Shown: one piece after another, positions 1-9,148 of the stretch
How positions within the stretch are numbered: the first letter of the stretch is position 1
How the letters are laid out: the number at the start of each line of letters is the position of its first letter
NCBI GenBank assembly: GCA_023101725.1
Contig: JALJCO010010527.1
Coordinates: forward strand, 1 to 64,000
Reading direction: 5' to 3'
Length of the DNA stretch: 64,000 bases
From: Atherinomorus stipes
Lineage: Eukaryota > Chordata > Actinopteri > Atheriniformes > Atherinidae
The notes under the pieces: model-generated
The model's database searches: none
The model's input: the letters and a program-made list of their open reading frames with translations, nothing else
What the model was told of the DNA's origin: nothing
Position numbers and translations under genes: made by a program

Positions 1-2250
1 GGGGGGGCATGGACACTGGGGGGGCGGATGTGCGAGGACTAACTGGCTATACAGGAGGGGTGGGAGGAGGATGGGATGAGGGAGTGTTGACGGGGGTAAA
101 GTCGTTGGTTGTTTGGAAGTAGGGTTTAGGGGTGATACAATAGAGTGGGGGAGGAAAGGGGAAAAAAAAAAAATAGCAGCTCTGCGTGCCTCTTGGGGGG
201 TTTGGGAGGCCTGGGGGTGTTGGGCCGGTGACTCTGGCCCTCCGCCGGCCCTTTCCCGCTCCCGTCCCTTTTCCCCCCTCCCTGGCCTGGCGTGGTCGAG
301 CGCCCCCGGGAGCCGAAGGCTGGCCCCTCTGTGGTGAACGCCGGACGCCGGGCCGTGGGGGCGGCCGTGCCTGCCCCTTCTGCCCTGGGATCCCGGGAGG
401 CAGGGGTACCTAATGCCGGTAACGGCTCGTCTTCCAGGGGGAGGTGCTTCCCCCTGGTCTCCTCGACCCCCCCCCCCCCCCCCCTGCTCTACCTCACACA
501 CACACACGTAGGGTTTTGGGGAGGGTGCGTGTCAAGCGGGCGTGGTGAGGGAGGGCACCAAAGTGCCTTTGCTTGCCACGTCTAGAGGCAGCCTGCTCCC
601 AGTTTTAACCACACTTAGACACCTAAACACATAAAATAACAACAGCTCACAACCACTTCTGAGGGCGGGCCATATAGTGTGTGGAGGGGGGGAGGGGGCC
701 GGTTGGGGGTTCATGCCCCCTACGCGACCCCACTCCCCTGGCATGACTTGGCACTGCCCCTTAGTTTTAACTGCAAACAACACACATCTTGCACACGCAG
801 TCATGAGCGGGGGGGTGGGGGGGGGGCGGGGTCCTTTCATACCCCGGTCTCCCGGGCGCTACTGGGGAGGGGGGGACAGTGGCTACTTCACGCGCCAGTG
901 GTTGAGGCTGGCTGCATTGCGGGGGATCTGCTGGCCTGGGGGATGCCTGGCCTGCTGCGTCCGGGGGTGGGGGGTGGGGGTGGTGGTGGGGGGGAACGTG
1001 TTGGGGGGTTGGAGCTCGCGGCTCCTTCCCCGGCCCGAGCTACCACTCCAGGAGGCACGAGGGCATGGGCAAGAGAGAGGTGGGTATGTGAGAATAATGA
1101 ATGAGAGTGTGAAGGAGGAAATGTGGGAGGGAGGAACTTGGGCTGGAAGGAGGAGATGTGGGTAAGTGGTTGGAGGAAAGGGGGATGGAGGAAGGAGTGG
1201 CATGCTCGTGAGTGTCTAGTAGGGATGGTCATGAGGGCTGAAGGAAGGAAGGGCGGGGTGTGATAGGTCAGAGGGATGGGCGGGGCTGGACATGTAAGGG
1301 GGGACTGTAAGGGGTATTGGGGGTATAGGGAGGTGGGGGCGTATGTGTGGGGGTGGGGGGGGGGGTTGGTGGTGTGGGTTGTAGGGTGGGGGTAGGTGGT
1401 AGGGGGGTGTGGGGTGTGTTTGTGGGTGGGTGTATGTGTGTGTGGGGGGGTACACGGAGGTGTTGGGTAGGGCTGGGCGGTGTGGGCGGAGGTTCGTATC
1501 TCGGTATTCGTGCCGGGCATCTTGGTGTCGGTGTGGTGCGGTGTGGCTGCGGGTTTGTTGGGGGCCGGGCGCTTTGGTGGGGGGGTGCGGTTTTGTTTCT
1601 GGCTTCCGGGGCTTTTTATGCGGGGCGGGCGCAGGGGGGATCTGCAGCGCGCGCGCGCGTGCGATGCGCGTAGTGCGTGTGTGGGTGAACGTGTCTGGAT
1701 GTGCGGGGCGGTGGCCGTCTCTCTTTCAATAAATGTGCGGGGCCAGGAGTGTGGAGAGTGTGTGTGTGGGAGTGGTGGCGGGGGGAGGGGGTGGCCAGTG
1801 GCACTGGAGGCGCGGGAGAGCCAGTATATATGGGGCAGGGGCATTGAGGTGAGAGCTGGCCTGGCCTAGAGAGCGTAAATCTAAAGAAGTCCGGTCCTCC
1901 TGGGTTTCGGTTGGAGACACACGCCAGAAGAGAGGCCTCCTGGCGCTTGGGCCCTGGGCCGGCCGCTATGCGCTCCGGGGGACGCCAGCGCCAGGTGGGG
2001 TCGGCAGCTGCTGGTCTTGGGGTCCGCTGGGGCCTGGGCCTCCAGACTGCAGGGGGCTCCGGCTGGGGCCGCCTTTTGCCGCCCTTCGGGGGGATGCATG
2101 TCCGCTCTTTGGGGGGGGTAGCTGGGATCTGGGCCTCTGGGTTGTTGCTGGGGGCCTGGGTGGACGTGAGCCTTGCGGGCTTCCTCCTCCCTGCAGAGAC
2201 GAGGCTGCATCTGCATGACTGTATCACCACGGAGCTGCCTTTATTATGCA
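1..2250. other. G-rich, strand-asymmetric GC-rich segment, probably a retrotransposon untranslated region
   Basis: The plus strand is strongly G-rich, with many runs of four or more G (for example around 800-1010 and 1340-1460), a C-run at 468-484 and short CA and GT runs. Open frames on both strands are only low-complexity G/W/V-rich or P/H/T-rich strings with no recognisable domain. The segment runs directly into a sequence with LINE-like 3' tail features at 2385-2700, so it may be the untranslated part of one element; that link is inference. It could also be an unrelated GC-rich repeat. No gene is supported here. Confidence 0.4.
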
Positions 2251-2276
2251 TGTTGACACTGTGACACTGCTTATTT

Positions 2277-2384
2277 GCGATGACTAAGGTTGGCCACCTC
2301 TTCTCTGCACTTCCCATTGCGATGACTAGGTTGTACCTCTTCTCTACTTCCCATTGCGCTGACTAGGTTGTACCTCTTCTCTGC
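2277..2384 (+). repeat. Three-copy short tandem repeat (about 36 bp unit)
   Basis: The motif GCGATGACTAGGTTGTACC followed by TCTTCTCT occurs three times with small changes (GACTAAGGTTGGCCACC in copy 1; GCGCTGACTAGG in copy 3), joined by CACTTCCCATT-like linkers. Short 3' repeats like this are common in LINE untranslated regions, which fits the tail that follows. Confidence 0.7.
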
Positions 2385-2700
2385 GTAGTTCTGCGTGTGT
2401 TTGTGTGTGTTTGTATGATCTGAGGATATTTAAGCCACCTGCAGGTCCTCCTGTAGGGGATTGCTTGTTTGTTTTCCAACAGAGACCTTGGTTGTTTAGG
2501 GATCGCGGTACAGATGTACCAGTGAACTGTGTAAGTGGATTCATGTTTTCTCTCACTCTCTCTCTTCCTCTTCTCCTACTCTCTCTGTTTCACTTTCTAT
2601 CAGTACCTCTGTTAACTTTCATTTCTCCCTTGTCAGGCCCAGCAGTATGAAATGGAATGATGTAATGAACAAATGTTTAAATAAAGAAATAAAATGAATA
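2385..2700 (+). mobile_element. LINE-like 3' tail, copy 1 (plus orientation)
   Basis: A short unit containing TCCTCCTGTAGGGGATTGCT and a pyrimidine-rich CTCTCTCTTCC stretch ends in an A-rich tail with AATAAAG and AATAAAATG motifs at 2681-2702. A reverse-complement relative of about 180 bp lies at about 47.82-48.02 kb and resumes after 48424, so this is a dispersed family. The AATAAA-type end suggests a polyadenylated retroelement. The family is not identified. Confidence 0.5.
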
Positions 2701-2852
2701 AACATGATATCAAGTGGAGCCTTATATTCATAAAGCTCCGCTTGATAAAGCAAAACTGTTCAACAGAATAAAGCAATCAGATTTCCATTCTGCTTGCTTC
2801 GATGCTGGACAAGGACAAGTAAAAAAAATAAAAAATAAAAAATAAAAATAAA

Positions 2853-3570
2853 ATAATAAAACACACGTTTGTTTGTCGCCGGTGGGGCACGACACCGGCA
2901 CTTCTAGCATGCTAGCATTAGCCAGCTAACGTTTACTGACGTGCTTAACATTGTGCATCTTAAAACACACCAAACATCTGAAAATGGGGTCTTACCCCCG
3001 TTTCCAGTGGAACAACTGGGGACTGCCAAAGAAAGGAGCGGCTTTCAGATGCTTGTGTGTTTTCAGCCGCACAAAGTTAGGCACGTTATCGAGCTGGCTA
3101 ATGCTAACCTGCTAACACGACTGCGCAGTCTGCCGGCCACAAACAAACGTGTGTCGTTTTATTATAAAGTTCGGTCCTTCACCGCGGTGAATCGGTCGTT
3201 TTGATCCACTTCTTCCTTGGCATCACTTCAGTCTGGAAAGAAAACTTGGCATTGGCGTTTATCCGATTTACAAAGTTTAACAGAGTAGTAGCTGGCGGAC
3301 TATTGTTAGCAGGTTAGCATTAGCCAGCTTGATGACGTGCCTAACTTTGTGCGGCTGAAAACACACAAGCATCTGAAAACGTCTCCTTTCTTGGCAGTCC
3401 CCAGTTGTTCCACTGGAAACGGGGGTACAGACCCGATTTTCAGATGTTTGTGTGTTTTAAAACATACAATGTTAAGCACGTCAAGTAAACGTTAGCTGGC
3501 TAATGCTAGCATGCTGTGAAATGCCGGTGTTGTGCCCCACTTGGCGACAAACAAACGTGTGTTTTATTAT
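2853..3570. repeat. Foldback element: about 260-bp inverted arms around a 193-bp loop
   Basis: The left arm (2853-3113) starts AAAACACACGTTTGTTTGTCG. It reads as the reverse complement of the right arm (3307-3570), which starts AGCAGGTTAGCATTAGCCAG and ends ACAAACGTGTGTTTTATTAT. Shared internal landmarks include GTTCCACTGGAAACGGGGGT, TTAGCTGGCTAATGCTAGC and CCTAACTTTGTGCGGCTGAA. The unit downstream of the left arm (about 3132-3290, AAAGTTCGGTCCTTCACC onward) recurs as a direct repeat after the right arm (about 3548-3702). The arms diverge moderately by eye. No coding potential is evident. Confidence 0.8.
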
Positions 3571-3944
3571 AAAGTTCGGCCCTTCACCAATGCAAATGCG
3601 ATCGCTTTGATCCAGCTTTTGATACAGTATCACTTCAGTCTAGAATGAAAACTTAAGTATGTTTGGAGTTTATCCGATTTAAACAGTATAACAGAGCAGG
3701 AACGGCTGTACGTTAACATGGCCCGGGGAAGAGGAAGTGTCAAAATCCGGGAACTTCCGGTAAGCGTGATAATCCCCTATTGCCTTGAGGCCTGTGAGAC
3801 ATTGGCACTGTTGCAGGTTTAGCACTCCTAGTGGCCAAAAGTTACACGGTATACCTTTAAAAGAGGTACAGCAGCTTTATTGCCGGCGCTGGCATGTTTT
3901 ATTTCTCTGGGTGAGAGAAAATGAATTCTAGGTTAATTCATTTA
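3571..3944. other. No gene; repeat-derived sequence
   Basis: The first 130 bases are the second copy of the direct repeat associated with the foldback. The rest is unremarkable AT-leaning sequence. A small imperfect palindrome (AATGAATT...AATTCATT) lies at about 3919-3941, near where the recognisable LINE sequence stops. No coding region is supported. Confidence 0.6.
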
Positions 3945-4011
3945 GTGAAGTTTACAAAATTTCTCCTGTTAACTTTAGCTAATTCTCTGATTACATCATC
4001 AATGTCAAATT
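3945..4011 (-). pseudogene. L1-like LINE endonuclease fragment, downstream part
   Basis: Read on the minus strand this continues the endonuclease frame that stops at 4770. Deleting the TTAA-flanked insert and one TTAA joins LINSRL to KFDIDDVIRELAKV in the same frame. The frame ends at a stop near 3945, so the LINE copy is truncated or decayed here. The wording resembles the segment just after the AILI motif in L1-type apurinic endonucleases. The match is short and recognised by eye only. Confidence 0.6.
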
Positions 4012-4015
4012 TTAA

Positions 4016-4766
4016 AGGGGAAACTCAGTAACTTTTTTACCTCAATAAATGCTTTTCGGAATCCCCGTGGGGCTAAACAAAGTGTTTACGGAGCGATTCA
4101 ATGTGCCCCCCCCCTCCCGCCGGGGCCTCTGGCCTGCCAGCAGCTAAAAACAACTTTGCCTGCGTCGACCCGAGCAGAACTTGCGACAACAGAAACCGCT
4201 GTACGGTACTCAGGTCCGCTATCTACTGAGCTGCTTCCAGCTCTGATTTGAACCAGACTACCAGCACTAATTTGAAGAAAACATTTCTTTAGCTTCACAC
4301 CACCTAAACACGGCTCCTGGCTCTCATAACCAACTCTTTGCTGGACCAGAGTGATTCCCGTAGCTGCGCTGCCTGGGCGCCGGGTGAAGCATCACTGCTT
4401 CAGGCTCAATAATCACTTGTCACGTCCGCAAAAAGTAAATAAAAGTTCGTATTCTTACCTGCTACTCGCCAACACCAGTGAAAAATATAATCCACGGCAT
4501 ATTTACCCGCAAATCGCGGGTAAAACGTCCCGTTTCAGAAGAGACAGGTCTTTGCTTTGAGCAGAGGGAGACGAGGTGCTGCTACCAACGCAGCAAAGTA
4601 GCATCAACAAGCTAGAAAAAGCTTAGAAATATATCCAGGAATCAAAACAGAGGAAAGACAGGTAGAGAAGCCGTCTGTGTGCTGTGGGGGTGTAAGGGGG
4701 GGTTGAACACGACAGTGAAAGGACGCCACTAGGGGGAGCCCCGAGCTGAAGTTACTGAGTTCTGCT
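4016..4766. mobile_element. Non-autonomous DNA transposon flanked by TTAA (751 bp)
   Basis: The ends are AGGGGAAACTCAGTAAC on the left and the complement of AGCAGAACTCAGTAAC on the right, giving imperfect inverted repeats that share ACTCAGTAAC. TTAA lies immediately outside both ends (4012-4015 and 4767-4770). The insert splits an L1-like endonuclease reading frame, and removing it with one TTAA restores that frame exactly, which confirms the target duplication. TTAA duplications are typical of piggyBac and Kolobok superfamilies, but the termini alone do not decide between them. No transposase is present. Confidence 0.8.
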
Positions 4767-4992
4767 TTAACCTGCTATTAATCAGAATTGCTACACCTCT
4801 CTGTCTAGAATTATAACCAGCTGAATACACGTGTGGAAACTGTCTTGTCTGAAGGAGATCGACTGAGGAGTTTGATAAATGTGTTTCCTGAAGTAAGACA
4901 ATGTCTGCCTGAAGATCTTTTAGCCGGTTGAAAATTTTTAATCTCTTATCCCCTGTGCGAGCTCCGCGCACATTCCAGGTGACTATTTTCAT
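4767..4992 (-). pseudogene. L1-like LINE ORF2, N-terminal endonuclease fragment
   Basis: From an ATG at 4992 the minus strand reads MKIVTWNVRGARTG, then ADIVLLQETHL and RGVAILIN. These are the hallmark blocks of L1-type apurinic-like endonucleases: the Asn in TWNVRG and the Glu in LQETHL are catalytic-pocket positions in the family. The frame is cut after about 75 residues by the TTAA-flanked transposon. The start follows ORF1 by about 460 bp, as expected for a two-ORF L1-like element. No reverse transcriptase remains in this copy. Confidence 0.85.
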
Positions 4993-5452
4993 TCAACCAA
5001 CGCTGAAATGAGTGCTACATGCATATTAATAAAGCCGTGCATCTGTGTGCGTATTTCTGCCGTAACTATGAATACTGAGCTGCAGGCTGAACCAGTCTGT
5101 CTGTGTGTGCATGGCGCTGTTTCTTCCTGCAGTGTGTGTGTGTGTGCGCCTGTCTGTGTGCCTCGCGCTGCGTGTGCTGGAGTTTCTACACCCGTGAGTG
5201 TTCACGTTTGTAAAGTCGCGAGTGAAATGACAGTTCACTGTGTGAGAGTGAGAGAAAAAGAGAGAGGGGAGGAAAGGAGTGAGAAGTGAAAAAAGAAAGA
5301 AAATATGTGACAAAAAAACAGAGGTTTAAAAAGTGCATCCGTGTTGTGAGCCGTGAAGTGGAAACGGTAGTGAGATTAGTAATTATGATCATAACAGATA
5401 ATAATTCATCTAATCAGAGTTAGGAGGATATGAAACTGAACTGTACCTGACA

Positions 5453-6238
5453 TCAGAAGAGCCACGGGGTGGTGTTTGGGTCCCGATAAAGATGTCCGTT
5501 AATAAATAATTTATCCACCGCGATGACAGCTCGGGATCCCTCCGTAATGGCTTTTTTCCTGATAGGAAACAGGACTTTACGCCGGTCCAGGATTTCTTTA
5601 GGATATTGGTCGTTTACTCCAAAGTTGGTCCCTTTCAGCTCGCTGCCCTGCTTCTTTACTTGCTCTTTTTGTTTAAAGTGAACAAACTTAGCAACAATCG
5701 GTCTTGGTCTGCGTGAATCTGGCCTTTTACTACCCATGCGGTGGACGCGATGGAAGCCGATACCATTGCCTGTATCGGAGGGGAGTTTTAGTTGTTTATG
5801 AATGAAGGTTTTTATTGTTTCCTCGGGGTTCTCGTCTGTCTGCTCTGGGATCCCTGCAAATACCAGATTATCTCTCATGCTCCGAGCCTGCAGATCGATT
5901 ACTGACTCCCTCATCTTTTTATTTTCTCCTGACAGCCGGTTTATTCCCTCAGTGAAGGACTTAACCGTGTCTTGTAGGTTGGCGTTTGCGGCCGCTAGCG
6001 TTTCTACCTGCTTCTGGCTGAACTCCAATGATTCCCGGAGCGCCTGGAATTCTTTATGGAGAACCTCCACCAGGTTCAATCGGGCGTCAAAGCTGTCTAC
6101 TTTCCTCTCTATGGAAAGAAGGATATCCACCGAGTTTTCTGGTGAAGACATCGCACCAGAGGAATCTCCTTCCCGAGCTCTCTTGATTTTTTTCTCCGGA
6201 GTGGAAGCTAGCTTAGGTTCTTTTGGTCCCTTTTTCAT
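5453..6238 (-). CDS. L1-like LINE ORF1 protein (nucleic-acid-binding chaperone type)
   Basis: This is an open frame of 261 codons. It has a basic N-terminus, a heptad-rich coiled-coil region (about residues 35-115, with VDILLSIERKVDSFDARLNL) and then the block ARSMRDNLVFAGIPE, which marks the start of the RRM-like domain of L1 ORF1 proteins. RVHRMG and RPIVAKFVHFKQKE follow in the family order. ORF1 proteins coat LINE RNA and assist target-primed reverse transcription. In-frame, coding-like sequence continues upstream of this ATG to about 6335 (residues SLTDYIEQCYDQLA just before it) without another ATG, so the true N-terminus is probably longer and the copy 5'-truncated. It belongs to the same LINE as the endonuclease fragment at 4767-4992. 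Confidence 0.8.
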   Translation of the reverse strand: MKKGPKEPKLASTPEKKIKRAREGDSSGAMSSPENSVDILLSIERKVDSFDARLNLVEVLHKEFQALRESLEFSQKQVETLAAANANLQDTVKSFTEGINRLSGENKKMRESVIDLQARSMRDNLVFAGIPEQTDENPEETIKTFIHKQLKLPSDTGNGIGFHRVHRMGSKRPDSRRPRPIVAKFVHFKQKEQVKKQGSELKGTNFGVNDQYPKEILDRRKVLFPIRKKAITEGSRAVIAVDKLFINGHLYRDPNTTPWLF

Positions 6239-6339
6239 GGCTAGCTGATCGTAGCACTGCTCAATGTAATCCGTCAGGCTGATCGAATCTTCCCCGCTTT
6301 CCTCCAGGGTGTACCCTTCACTAAACTGCTTTTTTTTGT

Positions 6340-7029
6340 TTATTTGTTTTAATGATTATTTACTATATTGGCAAATATTAATAAGTTGAAGCAATAAATT
6401 TCTTAACTCGCCTGGTTTGAATCGCCTACCATCTCACAGGAACTGCGTCACTACAGCGTCATCGCGTCTCTACCGCCACCTCCGTATTTGACCTAATTAA
6501 ATGGTTCTATAATGACCCACACTGGTTGAATTGATCATTTCATCCAACATTTTCCTTTGGATGTGAGAGGACTCAGTGGCATGCCTGCCATACCCTGATT
6601 TGATTGAACTGGGTGCCTGTATGTTGAAAGTTAAGTGGGTTGGAGCTTAGATCCCATTGAAATAATAGAGGCATATAGTTTTTCAGTTGTTAAATGCATG
6701 ATTGTGCCTGTTGGCACATGAATTAATTAATTCAGTTTGCTTTGATAGAATGCCTCGATAGATGGTATATATGAGTTTTGTCACATGGAAAACTGGATGT
6801 ACTTTTTGGGGAAATGGAGAATACAATAAAAGTAAAAGCTACTGTGAGGCATTAGGAACATGTTTCCCTCCCTTATCAGTGGGTTTTAATTCAGGGGGCA
6901 GGATTCTGGGGGTTTGTTTCAGACAGATTACATGCAATATGTCTGGTAGTCAGATAACTGAGACATTCTCTGCACAATTTTCCCAAATGTTGACTGGTGG
7001 ATGTCCTGACATGTGCTCATGGTAAAGTA
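6340..7029. other. No supported gene
   Basis: This is AT-leaning sequence between the 5' edge of the LINE and the next repeat. A short open frame at 6762-7025 has no recognisable motif or start context. Part of 6340-6500 may be LINE 5' sequence. Nothing else is evident. Confidence 0.5.
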
Positions 7030-7220
7030 GATGGTGTGGCAAGGTACACAATGAGGACCCGGGCAGGATTTCATCGCCAGTCTCCTGGGTGAAAGTCACG
7101 CACGCTGATCATTCAGCCAAAGGGGCATCCCTGTGGTGAAGTAGCCAGGGCGCATTGGAGGCATAGTGAAAGGACCCCTGACTGTCACAGAGGTATAACA
7201 GTACCTGGTGGAAATTCCGT
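7030..7220. mobile_element. Diverged internal fragment of a family-B-like element
   Basis: The stretch CAGTCTCCTGGGTGAAAGTCA followed by GTAGCCAGGGCGCATTGG and AGTGAAAGGACCCC has the same order as the middle of Harbinger-type copy B2 (about 46.95-47.09 kb: AAGTCTCCTGTATAAAAGTC, CAGCCAGGGCACAATATC, AAGTGACAGGACCCC). On the minus strand the first part resembles a tRNA-like head (TGACTTTCACCCAGGAGAC). No terminal repeats are visible, so it is an old fragment of that family or of a SINE shared with it. Confidence 0.45.
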
Positions 7221-7496
7221 CCCTTTTAATTTCCATTGCCTAAAATGGGCTACCAAACAAAGCCACATCCACGTTTGAAGATAGGTGCTCATGGGGCTGA
7301 TTTCTAGAACTGATTTTATGACAGCCAATCAGCAGCCATGGTGTAGAACACATGGTACCACCCAATGAAGCTCATACGAGACCACAAATACTTCAGCATG
7401 AACACGTCATAGCATCCACCAATCTACATTCAGTAAAATGGTGCTTGACCTGACTAACCTCCTAGAAAGCGTCAGCAGCTGAACTGCATGCCAATG

Positions 7497-7745
7497 CCTG
7501 CGGCAGCAGTGGCTCAGGTGGCAGAGCAGCTTGTCCAATGACTAGAAGGTTGGAGGTTTGAATCCTACTCACCGAGTCAGCCTGTCTTTGTGTCCCTCGG
7601 CAAGATACTTTGCCTCCAGTGTCAGCATCTCTGGTGCAGGAATGTTTTGGGATGCCCAGAAAGGCTGTTGGTGCAGATTGGTTGCTATTTTTCAGTCTGT
7701 CTGTCCCAGGGGGGCTTACCATCATGAGGGGTGAATGAATAATGG
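7497..7745 (+). mobile_element. tRNA-derived SINE (plus strand)
   Basis: A pol III A-box-like TGGCTCAGGTGG lies at 7510 and a B-box-like GGAGGTTTGAATCC at 7552, spaced as in a tRNA. They are followed by GTGTCCCTCGGCAAGATACT, the widely conserved central domain of fish SINEs of the V-SINE kind. The unit ends with GTGAATGAATAATGG. SINEs of this kind are transcribed by RNA polymerase III and mobilised by LINE proteins. No target duplication was found by eye. Confidence 0.75.
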
Positions 7746-7749
7746 TTAC

Positions 7750-8165
7750 AATAACAACAATTTATTCTTTATTAATCCCAATTGAGAAATTCAACTCCGC
7801 TTTTAACCCAGCTCACTTTTAACTTGAGGGCAGTGGGCTGCAAATCACAGTGCCCAAGGGTCGGGGTTTTATGCCATTTATTTGTTTATTGAATTGGGAC
7901 AACGCATATAAAAACAAGGAGAAAAAACTCCTAAATATGTCAGATTTAGCAAAAAGACTAGTTTTCATCTGCTGTCCCCTGCCAGATCTGAAAAGACTCC
8001 CTAAAATATGGAGATACAGAAATACATAAACAGCTATTGTAACAAACCTTTCCAAATTAGTATGGCTATTTGCCTGTTATTTTGCCTGATCACCAAATAA
8101 GGGACTTGAACCTGGTTTCCTGCACCAAAGCCTGCAGTGCTGACCGCTGGGCTACCCCCTCCCTC
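7750..8165 (-). mobile_element. tRNA-derived SINE (minus strand), probably interrupted
   Basis: On the minus strand a tRNA-like head (GTAGCCCAGCGGTCAGCAC as A box, CCAGGTTCAAGTCCC as B box) spans about 8101-8157. The other end (7760-7800) reads GAATTTCTCAATTGGGATT then AATAAAG, the usual tail of many fish SINEs and Rex1/L2-type LINEs. The middle (about 7860-8050) looks unrelated, so the SINE may be interrupted or chimeric. Confidence 0.55.
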
Positions 8166-8519
8166 ACAATGCTGAAAGCTCAGAGTGCATTTAAAAGCTC
8201 TATATAGAGCTAATCCATTATTATCATTGTTTACTAGCCGAAACAAACCCCTAATTCTGTCCCCTTAGTTGCATACTTCATTGTCCATTCCTGTGTCATC
8301 TACACTGTGGCCCTGATTGGCTCTCTTTTGAAAATGGTTCTGGAAGTTAGCTCCATGGTATAAGTCTTCAGCTGATTGGTCAGCACAGTTGTCAGTCATG
8401 GATACTGGGGTTCAAGGGCCAGTCTTTGAACACTGTTTTGCAAAATAAGAGCATTCCAGACACATGCATTTAAAATACTTTTTATACAGCCATCGGCCTC
8501 ACCAAAGACCGACTGAGGT

Positions 8520-9105
8520 GTGTAGATGCAGGAGGGGGTGGTGGGGGTCGCTGCACCACACAACAGTAAAACATGTTCTGTGTTCTGCACACAATCGCGC
8601 TGACACGGCGTTTCTTCCACAGCAATTTCTGGAACAGACCTCTGTTACATCATCACCGCCACAACAACCTGCTGTCGCTCAGCAGACTTTCCTTCATCTG
8701 TGTTTCCTGTGACGCCCACATAAAATGATTTTGTGAGGCTCCACCTCCCTAACAAGGACCTCCACTTCAGTCTCCGCGGAAATACGTTTTATTGTCTTTT
8801 CGGCCACCAAGATTCAGCTTTAAATGCCTCAGATCAGCTGGCTCATTTATATGCAGAAACATCCATGAGGTACTTTGCATTGACCATCTATGGTCGAATG
8901 TGGGCGTGTAGGGAGGCGAAATATGAGCCACATTCACCTGCGCAAACTTCTAGGAAGAGTGTGATTTATAAAGGGGAAACTGTTTGAATCTGTGCGTACG
9001 CACGGTTTTATAAATCTGAATATATTTGGCGTACGCAAACTTTAGGTTTTGAGCGTATGTACACTTTAAGTTAAGATCCTCCGCACAGTTTTATAAATGA
9101 GACCC
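8520..9105 (-). mobile_element. Harbinger-type element, family B, copy B1 (partial)
   Basis: The right end reads TTTATAAATGAGACCC followed by CTG, matching the ends of copies B2 and B3. Subterminal TGTGCGTACGCACGG and GGCGTACGC motifs are shared. On the minus strand (about 8740-8830) the sequence reads SAETEVEVLVREVEPHK, a Myb/SANT-like remnant found at the same place in B2 and B3. The left end is unclear: homology fades near 8520, and a CTGGGG at 8404 might be a decayed end. The flanking CTG fits the CWG target preference of fish Harbinger elements. Confidence 0.7.
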
Positions 9106-9148
9106 CTGTTCATCAGGTCTGCACAGTCTGCTGGCTGAAGATCACCAG

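Noticed and set aside
888..1844. 318-codon minus-strand frame rich in Pro, His and Thr
   Set aside because: Complement of G-rich low-complexity DNA; overlapping frames on both strands are equally open and none has a domain.
6762..7025. 87-codon plus-strand frame
   Set aside because: No domain, no homologous pattern and no upstream signals; consistent with chance.
8085..8165. Minus-strand tRNA gene
   Set aside because: A and B boxes are present but the arms do not pair as a tRNA; it is better explained as a SINE head.
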